Shown: positions 22,330 through 33,070, counted from the first letter of the stretch. The stretch is DNA of 64,000 bases from Heligmosomoides polygyrus polygyrus (GCA_947396885.1 OX377202.1:25978001-26042000); one strand, 5' to 3'. The notes: generated by a model not told the origin, from the sequence alone. Program-made: numbers and translations.

Positions 22330-23669
22330 AGCCTATGTTAGGCCTTTGTCATACCATCGCTCACCCTGAGCGACGCCTAATGATATGTTCACATATCGAT
22401 TCCATCGCGCCGCCCGATCGATATGGGAGCATATCATTAGCGTCGCTCGGGGTGAGCGGTGGTATAACAAATATACTTCGGCGGCGCGTCGCCGGCGACG
22501 TCGCCGAGAGCTCCGCAGGGGTGTTATACTTCCGTCGTCGACGTCGGTGACGTCGCCACTGACGGGTCGACGACGGGCGTACCGACGTCGTCCGTGGGCC
22601 TCGCCGACCCCATTCAAGGGTGGCAGAAAATGCGCTCGGGAGTATTTTGTTTGTGGTGGGTTCTTCGTTTCCGGCACTGTCATCATCCTCGGCGGACCTC
22701 GAATTACGAAATCGGAAGTACAAAAACGCCCGTCTTGCGGACAGCAATGGTGAAATTTTTACTCTTTACTTACTTCTACTTGCTTAAATGTGCTTCTTTT
22801 CGTTCAACTCGTCTTCCATCAGTCATATTTTAAAGACCTTCGTATGCATACAGTTGCGACCCATGTTTGTCAACAATTACTCTTCTCTTCTACACAGGGT
22901 GTCTCAAAAAACTGCATGTACTGTTTGAAAGGAGATAAATTTGCTCACATAAACATATCAAAGAGAGTAAGACCTCATATAAAAGCTTAAAAATAGAAGT
23001 ATTTTGACGTATTAGCGGTCTGGATTGCGCCGTGCACTCGTCTGAATTCTTGCATTTTGAACTGGAATGACTTTTTCGCTTGAATACTTGTTATAATCTC
23101 TTTACAAAGTGACCGTATCGATTGATTTGTGCTTCGTTGAGTGCTTAAAAGTTAAAAACACAGTACAGCTTGCGAAAAATGCAGGGTATCCTTTGGAAAA
23201 TGCACGAACTATTTGAAAGGTTCTAACATTGCTGCTAGTGAAGCCTTTGAAGACCTGCTGAAAACCTGACCTTCTTGAAAACCTGCTTGAGATGACACTT
23301 ATCCATCCTTCTAAAAGCCAAATTTGGTCAGTAAGAGAAAATTCGAGATTAACAATGTATGAGCAAATTGCCGTTCATACAGAGCAGAACTCATCAGCAA
23401 GTCTTGAAACATATTGAGAAAAGCACGAAATGTGTGCAAATTCGAGGCAGATGTGATCACCTAGCGTTTCTATTGGCAGACTGGTTACCAAATGATGACA
23501 TTGAAAACGCGCTCCGATGCTCTTCTGTCAAGACGCTGCCGACGCCGTAACAAAATCTGTCATCGACGTCGCCGACGTCGACGAGGCGTATGTGGCGACG
23601 TCGGCGACGTCGCTGGTGACGTCGGCGTCGGCGACGTCGGTGACGTGTCGCCGAAGTATAACATATGCC
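22330..23669. mobile_element. CG-rich TAA-flanked element, family D, copy 1
   Basis: TAA lies on both sides (22,327-29 and 23,670-72). The ends are inverted: AGCCTATGTTA with TATACTTCGGCG after a nested insertion on the left, and CGCCGAAGTATAACATATGCC on the right. Inside each end are irregular GACGTCGGCGACGTCG-type runs (about 22,480-22,580 and 23,560-23,650). The reverse complement matches copy 2 at 41,658-42,339, including the central ACTTATCCATCCTTCTAAAA stretch; copy 1 is longer, with extra sequence at about 22,640-23,190. Open frames across the CG runs exist on both strands and are repeat artefacts. 3-bp TAA duplications point to the PIF/Harbinger group (inference). Confidence 0.8.
22341..22471. 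mobile_element. hairpin MITE, family H, nested in the terminus of the family D element
   Basis: The unit begins GGCCTTTGTCATACCATCGC and ends with the complement (GGTGAGCGGTGGTATAACAAA), making a hairpin of about 60 bp per arm. It splits the terminal repeat of the surrounding element after ATGTTA. The left duplication is TTA (22,338-40); the right outer bases are eroded. A second copy at 35,030-35,164 is cleaner. Confidence 0.8.
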
Positions 23670-23672
23670 TAA

Positions 23673-24820
23673 GCGATGTCCCCAGCCATCCATTGGTGGT
23701 GCGGACGCGTTGGTGGTGCGGGCGGAACTTACTCACGCGACCTCTTCCTTGCTTCACACCTATTCGTCGGACTTCGGTTTTGAGTGGCAAGTAGTGATTA
23801 ACGCGTATACCGTGCTAGTTCTATTACTATGACTTCCCTGATTTCTCGTCACCAACCTCTAAGCTCGTCGACTTTATCGAGTAAGTTTTTTACTCTATCA
23901 AGTTGATTCTTTCCAAGGAGGAAGGTTCTGTTCCGGTTGGCTGCTGCCTCTGGAGGTTCTTCTGTCGAGTAGGTAATCATTTCGCCCTCGTCATTGCTCC
24001 GACATTCCTTTCTTGCGGGATTTGATAGCTATCCATGCTAATCGGTGCGGGATCCACACGCACGGAGCTAACAAGTCGTACACTCGCTGGCTTGCCGCGG
24101 ACAGCGCCCGAGGCACGCGGCCAAATTAAGTAAACGTTCTCCGCGCACCACCGTCGAAACCACTGACATCTGCACTCTCTTCTTCCCTTTCATGATCTGG
24201 AAGTCCAACAAATTGTGTGGCATTTTTGACTGAAATCAGGATCTCTTCTAACACATTATCCTTGCTGATTTCTGAAACCTTGTTAAACAGTAGGGGCATA
24301 GTGCTGTGATGTCTGCAGTCGTACAAGTGTACGTGCAAATAAGGAAGAGATAAGTTATAAAAACCGATAAGCGAAGGCAGCGAAAAATGGTCCAAATAGC
24401 TATGTGCAAGATGAACACGAATGTATGCGGAAGCGATATGTATGAGTAAATCTGTTCAGGGCTGCTTTGCACTGATTCAGTCCTAAGAAATCGCACCGTA
24501 ATATAAACAGAGAGTTGGTGGTGCAATAGTTTTGCGACAGCAAAGTGAAACAAGGGATTACGGTGTAACAAAACCGTAATTTGTTACGAAAACCACATCT
24601 AGAAAACGAGATTAAGGACCAGAAAAAATTGATTGAAATAACACGGGTGTACAGGGAGCGAAGTCCAACGCAGTAGTTCGCAACGAGGGCATGCATTGAA
24701 TGTTAAACAATTTCACCAGCTTTAAACCGTCGTTATTACTCTTAAAAACACAAACCATTCCAAAATTTTCAGCCTTAGTTTTTTTTCATATAGTCACCTT
24801 TGTCTTATATACTTGATTAG
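23673..24820. other. unrecognised stretch, possible decayed frame on minus
   Basis: On the minus strand at about 24,010-23,850 a 50-codon open stretch reads GEMITYSTEEPPEAAANRNR and then RTFLLGKNQLDRVKNLL. It looks protein-like but I do not recognise it; it might be retroelement gag or a host fragment. The 89-codon minus frame at 24,126-24,395 (SKDNVLEEILISVKNATQF) lies upstream in the same orientation. Low confidence. Confidence 0.3.
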
Positions 24821-24919
24821 GGTGACGACTTGGTGGTATACTGTGCGAGGGTTGGAGATGAAGTTAAGGGAGGCTTGGCGTTCAACAGACCACGTGGAAC
24901 TACGCCTCTGCTGCTGATG
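24821..24919 (+). other. possible host exon (unrecognised)
   Basis: An open stretch reads GDDLVVYCARVGDEVKGGLA and continues to LLLMM, ending at a good splice donor, ATGATG|GTAAGATT at about 24,920. The upstream acceptor (TTGATTAG) is weak for a nematode. The amino-acid composition looks like protein, but I do not recognise the family. It may belong with the frame at 25,355-25,653 and the exon at 32,580-32,678, all on the plus strand. Confidence 0.25.
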
Positions 24920-25214
24920 ATGGTAAGATTAAGTAACAAACCATTTCATTCTTTCTTCATTCTGAAAATAATGGTTTCGTTTTTCCGCTGTTGGGGAAAA
25001 TGGAGATTTAGCTAAATGAGGATAAAAGTCGAAATGCGCAAAAACCTGCACGAGATCAGGGGAATATGCAGGTTGGCTAGAAAGTATGCTCCGCAAATTC
25101 TTGAGAGCACCTTCTGAGAACAAATCTCCGTTTCAAGGGCATTGTAGTATACATGTTTTTAGGGGGGGGGGGTCTTGCATGTGTTCGCTCAAAAGTCCTA
25201 CATAAGTGTTACTC

Positions 25215-25322
25215 AATCTTTTCTGGGATGAGACACGCATTCTACTTTTACGGGGCCTATACAGTGACTTGTGGCCAGTCCAGTGACCATCTGATTAACA
25301 ATTTAGTGACTTATCCCCCTAA
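25215..25322 (-). repeat. SINE-A, 5'-truncated copy
   Basis: On the minus strand this aligns with the body of the SINE at 43,030-43,555: CACTGGACTGGCCACAAG, TGTATAGGCCCCGTAAAAG, TAGAATGCGTGTCTCATCCC, then GATTGAGTAAC. The tRNA-like head is missing. Confidence 0.65.
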
Positions 25323-25365
25323 CAAGTTACTAATATGAAAGATTTTGTTCCTCTAAAAAAAATTT

Positions 25366-25653
25366 CCCAGTCGTGGAATGAAAAATTGCTTCTGTCGCAT
25401 TTTCGAATGCGGTTTTGAGCCAATGGCGGATAAGCATTCTCTTCGTTTCCTTGTTTATAATCCAATTTCCGGCCGTCTTGAGCCGTTTCTTCTATTTTTC
25501 GAACAAAAAAATTCTCACATCGCTGGAATATGGGTGGACCGGAACAATCTCTCCCGTCTTGCACAATCTCCTATGTATTTTTCCCATGCCACCTTCAAAA
25601 CAAATGCGGTGGTTAAATCAGAGGTGATCACCTTAGGGTACATGCCGTCTTAA
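25366..25653 (+). CDS. possible terminal host exon, unknown protein
   Basis: A frame of about 95 codons follows an acceptor-like AATTTCCCAG (about 25,357-25,366) and ends in TAA at 25,651-25,653. It includes ADKHSLRFLVYNPISGRLEP and FEQKNSHIAGIWVDRNN. The residues look like real protein (regular hydrophobic strands, few rare runs) and not like the repeats around it. No domain recognised; no upstream exon could be joined with certainty. It could also be the last piece of an unfamiliar retroelement. The internal ATG at 25,378 gives 91 codons. Confidence 0.35.
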   Translation, partial: PSRGMKNCFCRIFECGFEPMADKHSLRFLVYNPISGRLEPFLLFFEQKNSHIAGIWVDRNNLSRLAQSPMYFSHATFKTNAVVKSEVITLGYMPS

Positions 25654-27518
25654 CACCTTGTAAACAATACAAGAAATTAATCAAATCTTTTTTGAGACGC
25701 TTGTTCTTAAACACAAATTTAGCACGACGATGCTCTTCAAGGCATTAAAGTAGATCTAGCCGAAGAGGTTGATGGTGACCTGCATTGTAAGATTACGTGA
25801 GTTGACAAGCAAATTTTCTTCACTGTTTGGAAAACTAGACGTGGGCGTGTCCTGAGCGAAGGATGAAAAAGACGCCAAGACAAATCGAAAACACACACAT
25901 TGGACAGGAATTTAAAAAAAAGCACTGTTCCCTACTTCTCCACGGCTAGTTTAGTGTGTTAACCCCATGCAGTATGTACTTCTCTTTTGATTTTGCAGCT
26001 GTTGTAGAACAAACAAGTCCATCCATTAGGATGCATCCTGGGAACGTGTTTAGAATACCACTGTGTCTAATTAGAGAATACGTTAACAGAAAGATTTGTT
26101 AGAAACTTGTTGTGGCATTATCATGATGCTCCAACCTAAGGTGCAGCACAAGGAGCGGAACTGCGACGCATCTCTTTGGCACGTGTACACTCCACTTTCG
26201 CTCCTCTATCATCAGGCCGCCTCAGCGTGCCGGAAGCTTGCCAGCAGCGCTGGAGGTCTCACATGCGTTCGCGATGGAGGCGATCGTCCACTTCTTCGAG
26301 CTCAAAACCAGACAAGGGAAGGAACTCTGGGGTGGGCCCATCTAGGTAATAGTGTAAGACCCGCATTCGTGGCTGAGCAGGGGTGGGTTCTGCGCTCTTT
26401 GAGCATCCAGTCTGCTCGTGTGCAAATCGCTTTCATCGTTCAGGGGAGTCATTCAGCTGGAAAAGTGTGCAGAAAACGTCTGAAAATTACGTGGACTTCA
26501 AAACGCCTCAATCTCAACCAGTCAGTTGAAATCCAAAAATGGCAAGGCATGGGAACCGAAGCCTCGACCACCCTTCCATTAAGCATCACCACTTTCCACT
26601 GCGAGCCGATTGATGGTGGAGCCATGGTGGTCTTGCAAGAGAACCACAGCGCACGGTTTCCGCGCTCCATCGATAGGGGGGGGGGGGGGAAGGGGCGCAA
26701 GCGGTTGCCTCGTTGCGTCGCTGGCAGGAATGGGCGGAAATTTTAAACATTTTCCCAGAAAACAGAAAATCGCTTTCGTCAGGAAACAGAAAACCCAAAA
26801 ACACCAGAAAACAGAAAATTTTGAAGATATCAGATGACGTAAATATTCTACCCAAAGATTCATTTTTCCAGCAGCAAATGCTTTCGTATGACTAGAAATG
26901 TGGTCGAGGAGCGTTTTATCTTGTGGTGGTTTATAAAAATTGCTACTACATTCAAAATTCAATACAGTCAGTAGATTGTAAACCTTGACTCAAAGATCCT
27001 AGGATTCTCGCCAGTCGAAGTATGCAACACTACTCATCAGCTCTATTTCACAGCTGACGCCCTACAGATTAAATCAATAATCGCAATACTACGAGTGTTT
27101 CTGTAAGGAATAAATCCATTGGTTCTTCAAAGGTTGGGGCTAAAAAGTAGAAGTACAAAGAAGAGTTACTTATAAATGACGAATTTTACCAATCACATTC
27201 CTCTTAAAATACAGCGGCTTAAGGCTCACTGATAGACTCCAAAACGTAGATGAAATCACAAAACAGACCGTTCGCTAGACTAATGGTACCATATGTTAAA
27301 AAATGCTTGCATATCAGTGCGACTACGGGGGCTGTCAGAACGACAGTTTTTAAGTGAAAGTGTTTTCTTGAATGCGTAGACACTGTAGAATGGGAATCAA
27401 GCATATACCCTCTCCTTCATATTATTATTACTCATCACATACACATCATATTACATCTCAGTGGAAGACTATCAGGAGCGTCTTGCTGTACAAGATGGGA
27501 GATGTGCACGAAATGGTA
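25654..27518. other. unrecognised stretch with a CAGAAAA patch
   Basis: The 216-codon plus frame at 26,096-26,746 runs into a G run (26,677-26,690) and overlaps open frames on the other strand; I do not accept it as a gene. A patch of CAGAAAA-type units follows at 26,755-26,820, matching the patch at 15.9-16.0 kb. Confidence 0.4.
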
Positions 27519-28690
27519 ACTATCCTCTATCAGCCTGCTGTCCGTGGTCTACAAGCTATTCAATGGAGTCATCCTGAATAGGACCGAACACTGTACGAAG
27601 GACAGCCATGCGAACAAGAAGGATTTCGGAGAGGATTCAGCACGGACGACCACATACATACACATCCACCCACCATTACGAAGCTCATCGAAGTGTCGCG
27701 AGAGTGCATGCGCCGCTGTGCCTGACGTTCATCGACCTGAAGAAGGCATTCGACTCCGTCGAAACTGAAGCGCTCGTCGAAGCCCTGCTTACTCAAGCCC
27801 TGCCTTCCTTGCCGGTTCACTAGAGTACTTCGAGAGCTGTACAGTGGATTCACGACCAATATCTCACCATTCTACAACGACGTCGTCATCGACGTAAAGA
27901 GAGGGTTCGGCGGGAGGATACCATATCGCCGAAGCCCATCATAAGTCCCCAAAGCTGGAATTGGACCTTGGATCGCAGCTGAGTCATACGAAGAGATGTT
28001 CATGAGGAAAGGACAAGTTCCTGATGTCCAATTCTGTCTCAACGAAACGAACCCCGAGTGCTCCAGCTAGTGTATCTGGGTCGTGAAGTGAATATGCCCA
28101 ACGACCTAGTGCCGGACCTGGACAGCAGGAAACGAGCTGCTTGGTGAGCTCTCAAGAGCGTCGAAGAAGTGATAAAGACGAAGAACGTCCGACTCCGTGT
28201 CCACCTGTTCGGCCCCACTGTTCTTCCAGCCCTGACATAGACTTAAAGACCTGAGCCATGCGAAAGGAGGATCAGCGTCGCAGAGCGGGGAACCAAGATA
28301 ACGATGCTCGGAGTGCCACCACTCACGCAAGTGAGAGAAGGCCACCGGAGTTCACAGCTTCGTCGACGTTCGAAGACCAGAGGCGCTGTCGCATTGGCCA
28401 ATTCATTGAATATTAGGTGGACCGGCCACGTAATGCGCTTCGTAGACACCCACTAGACGAAAGTGGTCACCGACTGGATTCCTCCGCATGTCAAAAGAAC
28501 GCAAGGACTCCCACCAACGCGTTGGTCGGACTTCTTCGTGAAAGCCCTTAACGGCCGATATGACGCTCTTCGTGTCCCTCGAGCGAGGAGGATCCAATGG
28601 AGCACTCTGTCACGCGACAAGAACGGATGGAGACGCTGCTGGCGCCCGCTCGAGCAATTCGATTATCTACAAAACAACAAATGAAACAGA
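27519..28690 (+). pseudogene. RTE-type reverse transcriptase, decayed 3' part
   Basis: RTE elements encode a single endonuclease/reverse transcriptase. Across all three plus frames the usual order can be followed: LLSVVYKLFNGVILNRTEH, a GFRRGFSTDDHIHT block, CLTFIDLKKAFDSVETEAL (27,720 region), VLRELYSGFTTNISPFYND, DVKRGFGG, then MFMRKGQVPDVQF, a decayed RAAWGA-type stretch, and near the end [40 protein letters not shown] and [11 protein letters not shown] (28,460-28,665). The catalytic (F/Y)ADD region is missing between the KRG and MFMRKG blocks, so there is an internal deletion besides many frameshifts. Dead copy, not joined to the endonuclease remnant at 31-32 kb, which lies downstream of it. 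Confidence 0.88.
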
Positions 28691-28741
28691 TGATACATAA
28701 AAACGTTGTGTACCACTACCGTACATCAGCGAAATCACTCA

Positions 28742-28791
28742 CTCACCATATCGCTTAATAAGTTTAAAATTTTCCGTTAAAGTTACGGTAA
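28742..28791. repeat. fragment of the hairpin repeat at 38,469-38,608
   Basis: CTCACCATATCGCTTAATAA followed by GTTTAAAATTTTCCGTTAAAG and TTACG matches the right arm of the hairpin at 38,550-38,608. Confidence 0.6.
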
Positions 28792-28805
28792 GCCCCATTT
28801 GGGCT

Positions 28806-29015
28806 TATTCGAATTCTTGAGTAATCGAGCAATTTGTTATACTCTGTTTGTATGCTTAAAGATCGAATAATGTTGAAATATCCTACTTTCGAATAACATT
28901 CAAATATGGCTCCTTTTCGATGACCGAATTCGAATGAATATTCGAAAATCTAGAAGTATGGAATATTCGACTATTCGAAGAACTATTCGAATAAATAATT
29001 AGAATATACTCGTTC
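28806..29015. repeat. ATTCGAA-rich irregular simple repeat, locus 1
   Basis: Many partly overlapping ATTCGAA, TTCGAATA and TATTCGA words, palindromic by nature, but in no fixed period. The same type of array is at 47,969-48,135 and 50,941-51,145. Confidence 0.75.
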
Positions 29016-29652
29016 GAGCACAATTATAGCGGTTGGAATCCCGAGGGCGAAGTAACAGTCTGTCATGAATTTAACAATCCTCCAAAAAACCTTAATAATT
29101 CAATAGTAGAAAGCTTAATGAACATCAAACCTCTATATTTTGAACAAAAACTGACTTTCTAGAGACCCTCGTCAGGCTTATTGCTCTTCCTTGCATGGAT
29201 TACCATTCCAATTATGAAAGCTGAACAATTTCAGTACGAGAGTTCTAGAGTAGCTACTCGATTAGGACTATTTTTACATAGTTAAGCTTCTTATACCAAA
29301 GTAACTGCCCATCTTCTTCCATCAGCCAGAGCTGTCTTCATTTTTTAGCTTGTTTTGCAAAGCAGTTTAAGAGATCATGTTCCAGAACAGGTGTCAAAGA
29401 CGGAAGGTACTATATCCTAATGGCCGCTGGCCCCTACGATCAAGGAGGTGAGCCATTCCTGATTTGCTCAACATGGATTGAATATGACATCCGCTTTTGA
29501 AATTTGTATATATAGTTTTCTTGTGCACTTTTTCCCCTCTCAATGAATGTTGGAAGATATTCCCGACTATGCAGAAAAAATGCTATCGCCGACGCAGTTT
29601 TTTTACATTGCTCACAGGTAGAGGATACCTTCACCTCTCCTTTTACTAAAAA
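29016..29652. other. unrecognised stretch
   Basis: AT-rich; no gene or RNA seen. Confidence 0.4.
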
Positions 29653-29895
29653 ATGTACCTCTTCACAAGGACCGGCAGGACAATCGTAAAGGCCACAGTT
29701 GTTGGTCGTTCAAGGAATGTCCTCTTGAAGTTTTGGCCCTCTCTCCTCGATGCAAAAAGCGGAACATCGCGCAGAAGAGGCACTGGTCTGATCCCTTATA
29801 GAATTTGGGTGGAGCGAAAACGTCGGTCAGACAATAGTAAAGTTAACGATGATGTGATCGATCTCGATGTGAAAGATTTCCGGCTACGTCATTAG
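29653..29895 (+). CDS. short open frame, unknown; possible host exon
   Basis: An 80-codon frame: MYLFTRTGRTIVKATVVGRS, later GTGLIPYRIWVERKRRSD and DDVIDLDVKDFRLRH, stop TAG. The bases look coding-like (balanced third positions) and differ from surrounding AT-rich repeats, but I recognise no domain. It may be an exon rather than a whole gene. There is no partner frame nearby. Confidence 0.25.
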   Translation: MYLFTRTGRTIVKATVVGRSRNVLLKFWPSLLDAKSGTSRRRGTGLIPYRIWVERKRRSDNSKVNDDVIDLDVKDFRLRH

Positions 29896-30117
29896 GTGGG
29901 AAACTTCTGAAACTGCCAAAAAAACTAAACTGAACTAATTTCCTTGGTTGGTCTTGATTGAAATGAAGAACTCAGACAGCCTTTTACCTTGCTCGTTCCT
30001 CTCCAAATCGTGATCCCGATCCGATGTTCTTCAAGCGACGTCCGCGGTCCGTTCTTGGAGCTGAAGTCGCCAATCTAATCTGGAGCCAGATTCATCAACG
30101 AATTACAGCAATCTAAC

Positions 30118-30240
30118 GGTGAAAATGCTGCCGAATACCCTGATAGCGCGGCTTATCAACAAGTGATATAGTGAAATGTTTCAATGTTTGTCGCTTGTTG
30201 ACAAGCCGCACTATCAGGGCTTTCGGTAGTATCTTCCTCA
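30118..30240. repeat. hairpin repeat (MITE-like)
   Basis: CCTGATAGCGCGGCTTATCA followed by ACAAG at about 30,138-30,163 is nearly complementary to 30,190-30,220 (CTTGTTGACAAGCCGCACTATCAGGG). Outer parts TGCCGAATACCC / GGCTTTCGGTAGT extend it. No target duplication identified. Confidence 0.65.
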
Positions 30241-30854
30241 TTAGTTTGCTGTAAGTCGTTCATGAAACTGGCCCCTGATCTTCCATACACAACTTCTCCA
30301 GCTCCACGTATAGGCCTTCGAGCTCTTTGTCCTCATAGACGGATTTTGGAGAACGCTGTCGACGAATACTGTCAGGGCTGGAACGGAATCACATCGCTTC
30401 AGTCGAAGACATGCGATTCGACTTGTCAAAAGTACGAATCGATGTTCATCGTTCTTCACGGTCTAACAAAGTTGTTGAATAGAGAACTTACGATTCAACT
30501 TCACGAAAGAGCGGCAACAATAACCAGTTTCGAAGCATGGCAGTCATATCTCGCTCAGGAACGAGTCAACGTAGAAATTTCTGTGATCTTGTAAGACGTG
30601 TATGCCGACGCACCTGTGCCTTTACAATTGAAAATCTTGCTAACTTTTACTAAGATGCTGATTGATAACTATCAATTTATGGTTAAAGAAGGGCAAAGCG
30701 TCGCTCTTCGTTTTAAACAAGTATTAGTTTGGGAAGTTGGTATCAATCAGCATGCTTTTTGTATGACCAAATTCTTGCATTTTTTAGAATTTTTTTTGCT
30801 CCACAAAGCCGTATAATTCCTCGACCAGGCGCCATTGAAGACTGCTTGCTTCTG
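30241..30854. other. unrecognised stretch
   Basis: The 110-codon plus frame at 30,262-30,594 (with CQKYESMFIVLHGLTKLLNR) is unassigned. No repeats seen beyond the border with the RTE remnant. Confidence 0.35.
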
Positions 30855-32114
30855 CGAGCTGAGCCGAACACGGACACTCGAATGCAGGCGACAAGCCTTC
30901 GTGACAGTCGTCCTGTGAACAACCCACGTCACATCGTATGATGTGTTTCAATTCATGTGTTCCGAGGTAGTACTATGGCACCCCGGAAGCCGACGAGTAC
31001 TCGCAAAGCACGTTGGGTACGGGAAATATGCAGGGCCCTGATGCGAAAACGACATCGGGGCCAATGGGCTAGTCCGAAAGTCTCGTAGCGTAAACAGGGC
31101 TCGCGTGGCAACGATGACTGTGGGTACATTGACGGGCCGCTCGTGCGAGTTGGTTGAAGCACTGGAGCGTAGAAGAGTTGACTTTTGTGCAGTGCAGGAG
31201 ACGAGGCGGTCCTGCTGCAAGTCAAGGGACATATGAGGAGGCTTTAACGCCGTTGAATGTGGAAGTCCCAGGATCACCAGTGGTGTCGGGATAATCGTTT
31301 CCGAATGTTTTGTGACTGATTGTTAGCGTAGAGCGCCTTGACCATCGATTGATGAAAATCGTTGTTGTCGTTAAGGAGTGACTCTCTCGCTTCTTCTCTG
31401 CGTATGCTCTTCAGACCGGCTGTTCAGAGCAAGCCAAGGATGAGTTTTGGAGCCTGCTTGATGAGAGGACAGCAGAGGTACCGTCAAAAGTTGTAGTCGC
31501 TGGTGACTTTAGTGGGCACGTTGGTGCTACGAAAGACGGGTACAGCTCTCATGGAGGTTTCGGATACGGGTCTCGTAACGGCGATGGTGAGCGTATTCTT
31601 GAGTATGCGGAATCGCATACCGTCACCATTGTGACGACCGTCTTCTGAAAACGCGACTCCCACTTTAGCTCATACTACGGTGGAAGCACCAAGACTCAGT
31701 TAGACTTTGTCCTTGTTAGAGATCGCGACCGGAGTTCTGTCACAGACGCGAAGATCGCGCCGTATGAGAGGTCGCCCCACAGCACCGACCGCTGATCTGC
31801 ACTTCGAAGATCGCCCCTCCAAGGCTGATGCACGTTGAGCGATGCGGTGCACCAAGAATCAAGAGGTGTCGAATGAGAGAGAAGAAGGCAGCTATAATTT
31901 CTCGCGTTCGGTTACCGACAGTTACGACTGTCGACGAAACTTGGAAAAGGCTACTGACGCGATACTTCAAGCTGCGAGGTCAGAACTTGGCATTATGAAT
32001 CCTGGACGACGAAAAATCGGCAAGCAGGCATGGCTGTGGACAGACGATGTGAAAGCGAAGATTCGAGAGAAGAAGTCACTCCATCACGTGTTTCAGTCGC
32101 GACAAGTGCTCTGA
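30855..32114 (+). pseudogene. RTE-type retrotransposon, 5' region and endonuclease remnant
   Basis: The 5' part (30,855-31,100) matches 796-1,025. The endonuclease begins near 31,114 with TVGTLTGRSCELVEALERRR and VDFCAVQETRRSC, which holds the conserved QET catalytic glutamate. It continues, after frame changes, with FFSAYAPQTGCSEQAKDEFW, VVVAGDFSGHVGATKDG (GDFS in place of the usual GDFN), GERILEYAESH and TKTQLDFVLVRDRDR. The linker runs on to 32,114 with GRRKIGKQAWLWTDDVKAKI. There are several stops (for example after TTVF near 31,647) and frameshifts. It stops abruptly at a mariner fragment on the other strand, so the reverse transcriptase half is missing. Same family type as 27.5-28.7 kb. 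Confidence 0.88.
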
Positions 32115-32303
32115 AACGCCCTTCATTGAATTCCGAAGGTCTTCTGATACTGGGTTGCCGTCGATGTCAAAGTCGTCGTGCTTGAACTTCGCAAACCATT
32201 TTCGTGCTGCGAATTCGCCTATGACACCTCCTCTGTACACCACGCAAATATCTCGAGCGGTTACGGCTGTTTTTTTTTTACCGCGACGAAATTCGAAGAA
32301 CAG
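32115..32303 (-). pseudogene. mariner transposase N-terminal fragment
   Basis: One minus-strand frame, open for about 60 codons, reads FFEFRRGKKKTAVTARDICV, VYRGGVIGEFAARKWFAKFK and then HDDFDIDGNPVSEDLRN. This is the helix-turn-helix DNA-binding region typical of mariner transposases (the KWFAKFKxxDFD block). It has no catalytic domain. It abuts the end of the RTE endonuclease remnant at 32,114, so one interrupts or truncates the other. Confidence 0.82.
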
Positions 32304-32579
32304 AAGATGTCCAAAATGCTGATTTTTGTCTCCTGGGTTTTTCTAAGCCTAAAAATAACAAAAAAGAATTTAATTTTTAAAAAAAGCAACACAGTTTTGT
32401 AGAGCGGATAAGTGCTGTGTAATAAATTTGAGCAGTTTGCCAAACAAATAAATAAAGCAAATCGTCTAAATAAAAGTTTGACGAAAACACTACGAAATTA
32501 TTCTTCAACCTAATACTTATACTCTCAGACCAGACCGACAGGTCCTTTTCCTTCGTATTTCCCATTTCATTTGTTTCAG
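32304..32579. other. AT-rich stretch upstream of a possible exon
   Basis: No gene seen; ends in a strong acceptor TTTGTTTCAG at 32,570-32,579. Confidence 0.4.
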
Positions 32580-32678
32580 CTGATAGTCTTGCTTACCACA
32601 CAAAGGATGGTCGCTGGATTGGTCCAGAAGTGACGGTAGGAAAGGAAGCTCTTAGTGGAGTAGGGAGTCGCGGAGATG
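32580..32678 (+). CDS. possible 99-bp internal host exon, unknown protein
   Basis: This piece has a strong nematode-like splice acceptor (TTTGTTTCAG) directly before and a consensus donor (GATG|GTAAGG) directly after. Only one of three frames is open; it reads DSLAYHTKDGRWIGPEVTVG and then KEALSGVGSRGD, with two bases before and one after. It is the best-supported host exon in the window, but I do not recognise the family and cannot place its neighbours. The frames at 24.8 and 25.4 kb, on the same strand, are possible partners. Confidence 0.45.
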
Positions 32679-32964
32679 GTAAGGAATTTAAGAAAACTTG
32701 ACGAGTTTTCTTTAAGAAACGTGCCCTCTTAATCGTCATACCACTCTTACACTCTTATCGACGAATGAAGTACATAGAAATCAGATAGGAGGCACATTCT
32801 CGAACCTGTGTCTGATGGGTATCAAAATTGTTGCAAAAGTTTCATCGTTGCTTTTTAGAGTTGAAAAATAAGCTAACCATATTGCAGTTAATGAACGAGC
32901 TCTGTATTCTTCTTATTGAGTAGAAAAATCGTTTTAGGAAAATTTTAGTCAGCTACGACATTAT
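32679..32964. other. possible intron, AT-rich
   Basis: AT-rich sequence after the donor; no further exon recognised. Confidence 0.3.
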
Positions 32965-33070
32965 TTACCAGACGTTCAGCGGTCTAGCTGCCGCCAAACG
33001 TCTGGCTGGGGCTTCGCCGCAAAACTCGAGAATACCCAATCTTCCTCCTTTCTTCTTCAGGACTTCTTAC
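32965..33070 (+). repeat. dispersed repeat with CCAGACGTT hairpin, copy 1
   Basis: TTTACCAGACGTTCAGCGGT, then GCCGCCAAACGTCTGGCTGG and GGCTTCGCCGCAAA. It matches the reverse strand of 63,245-63,355. CCAGACGTT and AACGTCTGG form a small inverted pair. Confidence 0.7.

Noticed and set aside
22269..22753. arginine-rich frames on both strands
   Set aside because: They read through the CG-rich terminal repeats of the family D element.
26096..26746. 216-codon plus-strand open frame
   Set aside because: No domain, runs into a G homopolymer, and overlapping frames on the other strand are equally open.
30262..30594. 110-codon plus frame
   Set aside because: Protein-like in places but with no recognisable family, and the region borders hairpin repeats; left unassigned rather than called a gene.
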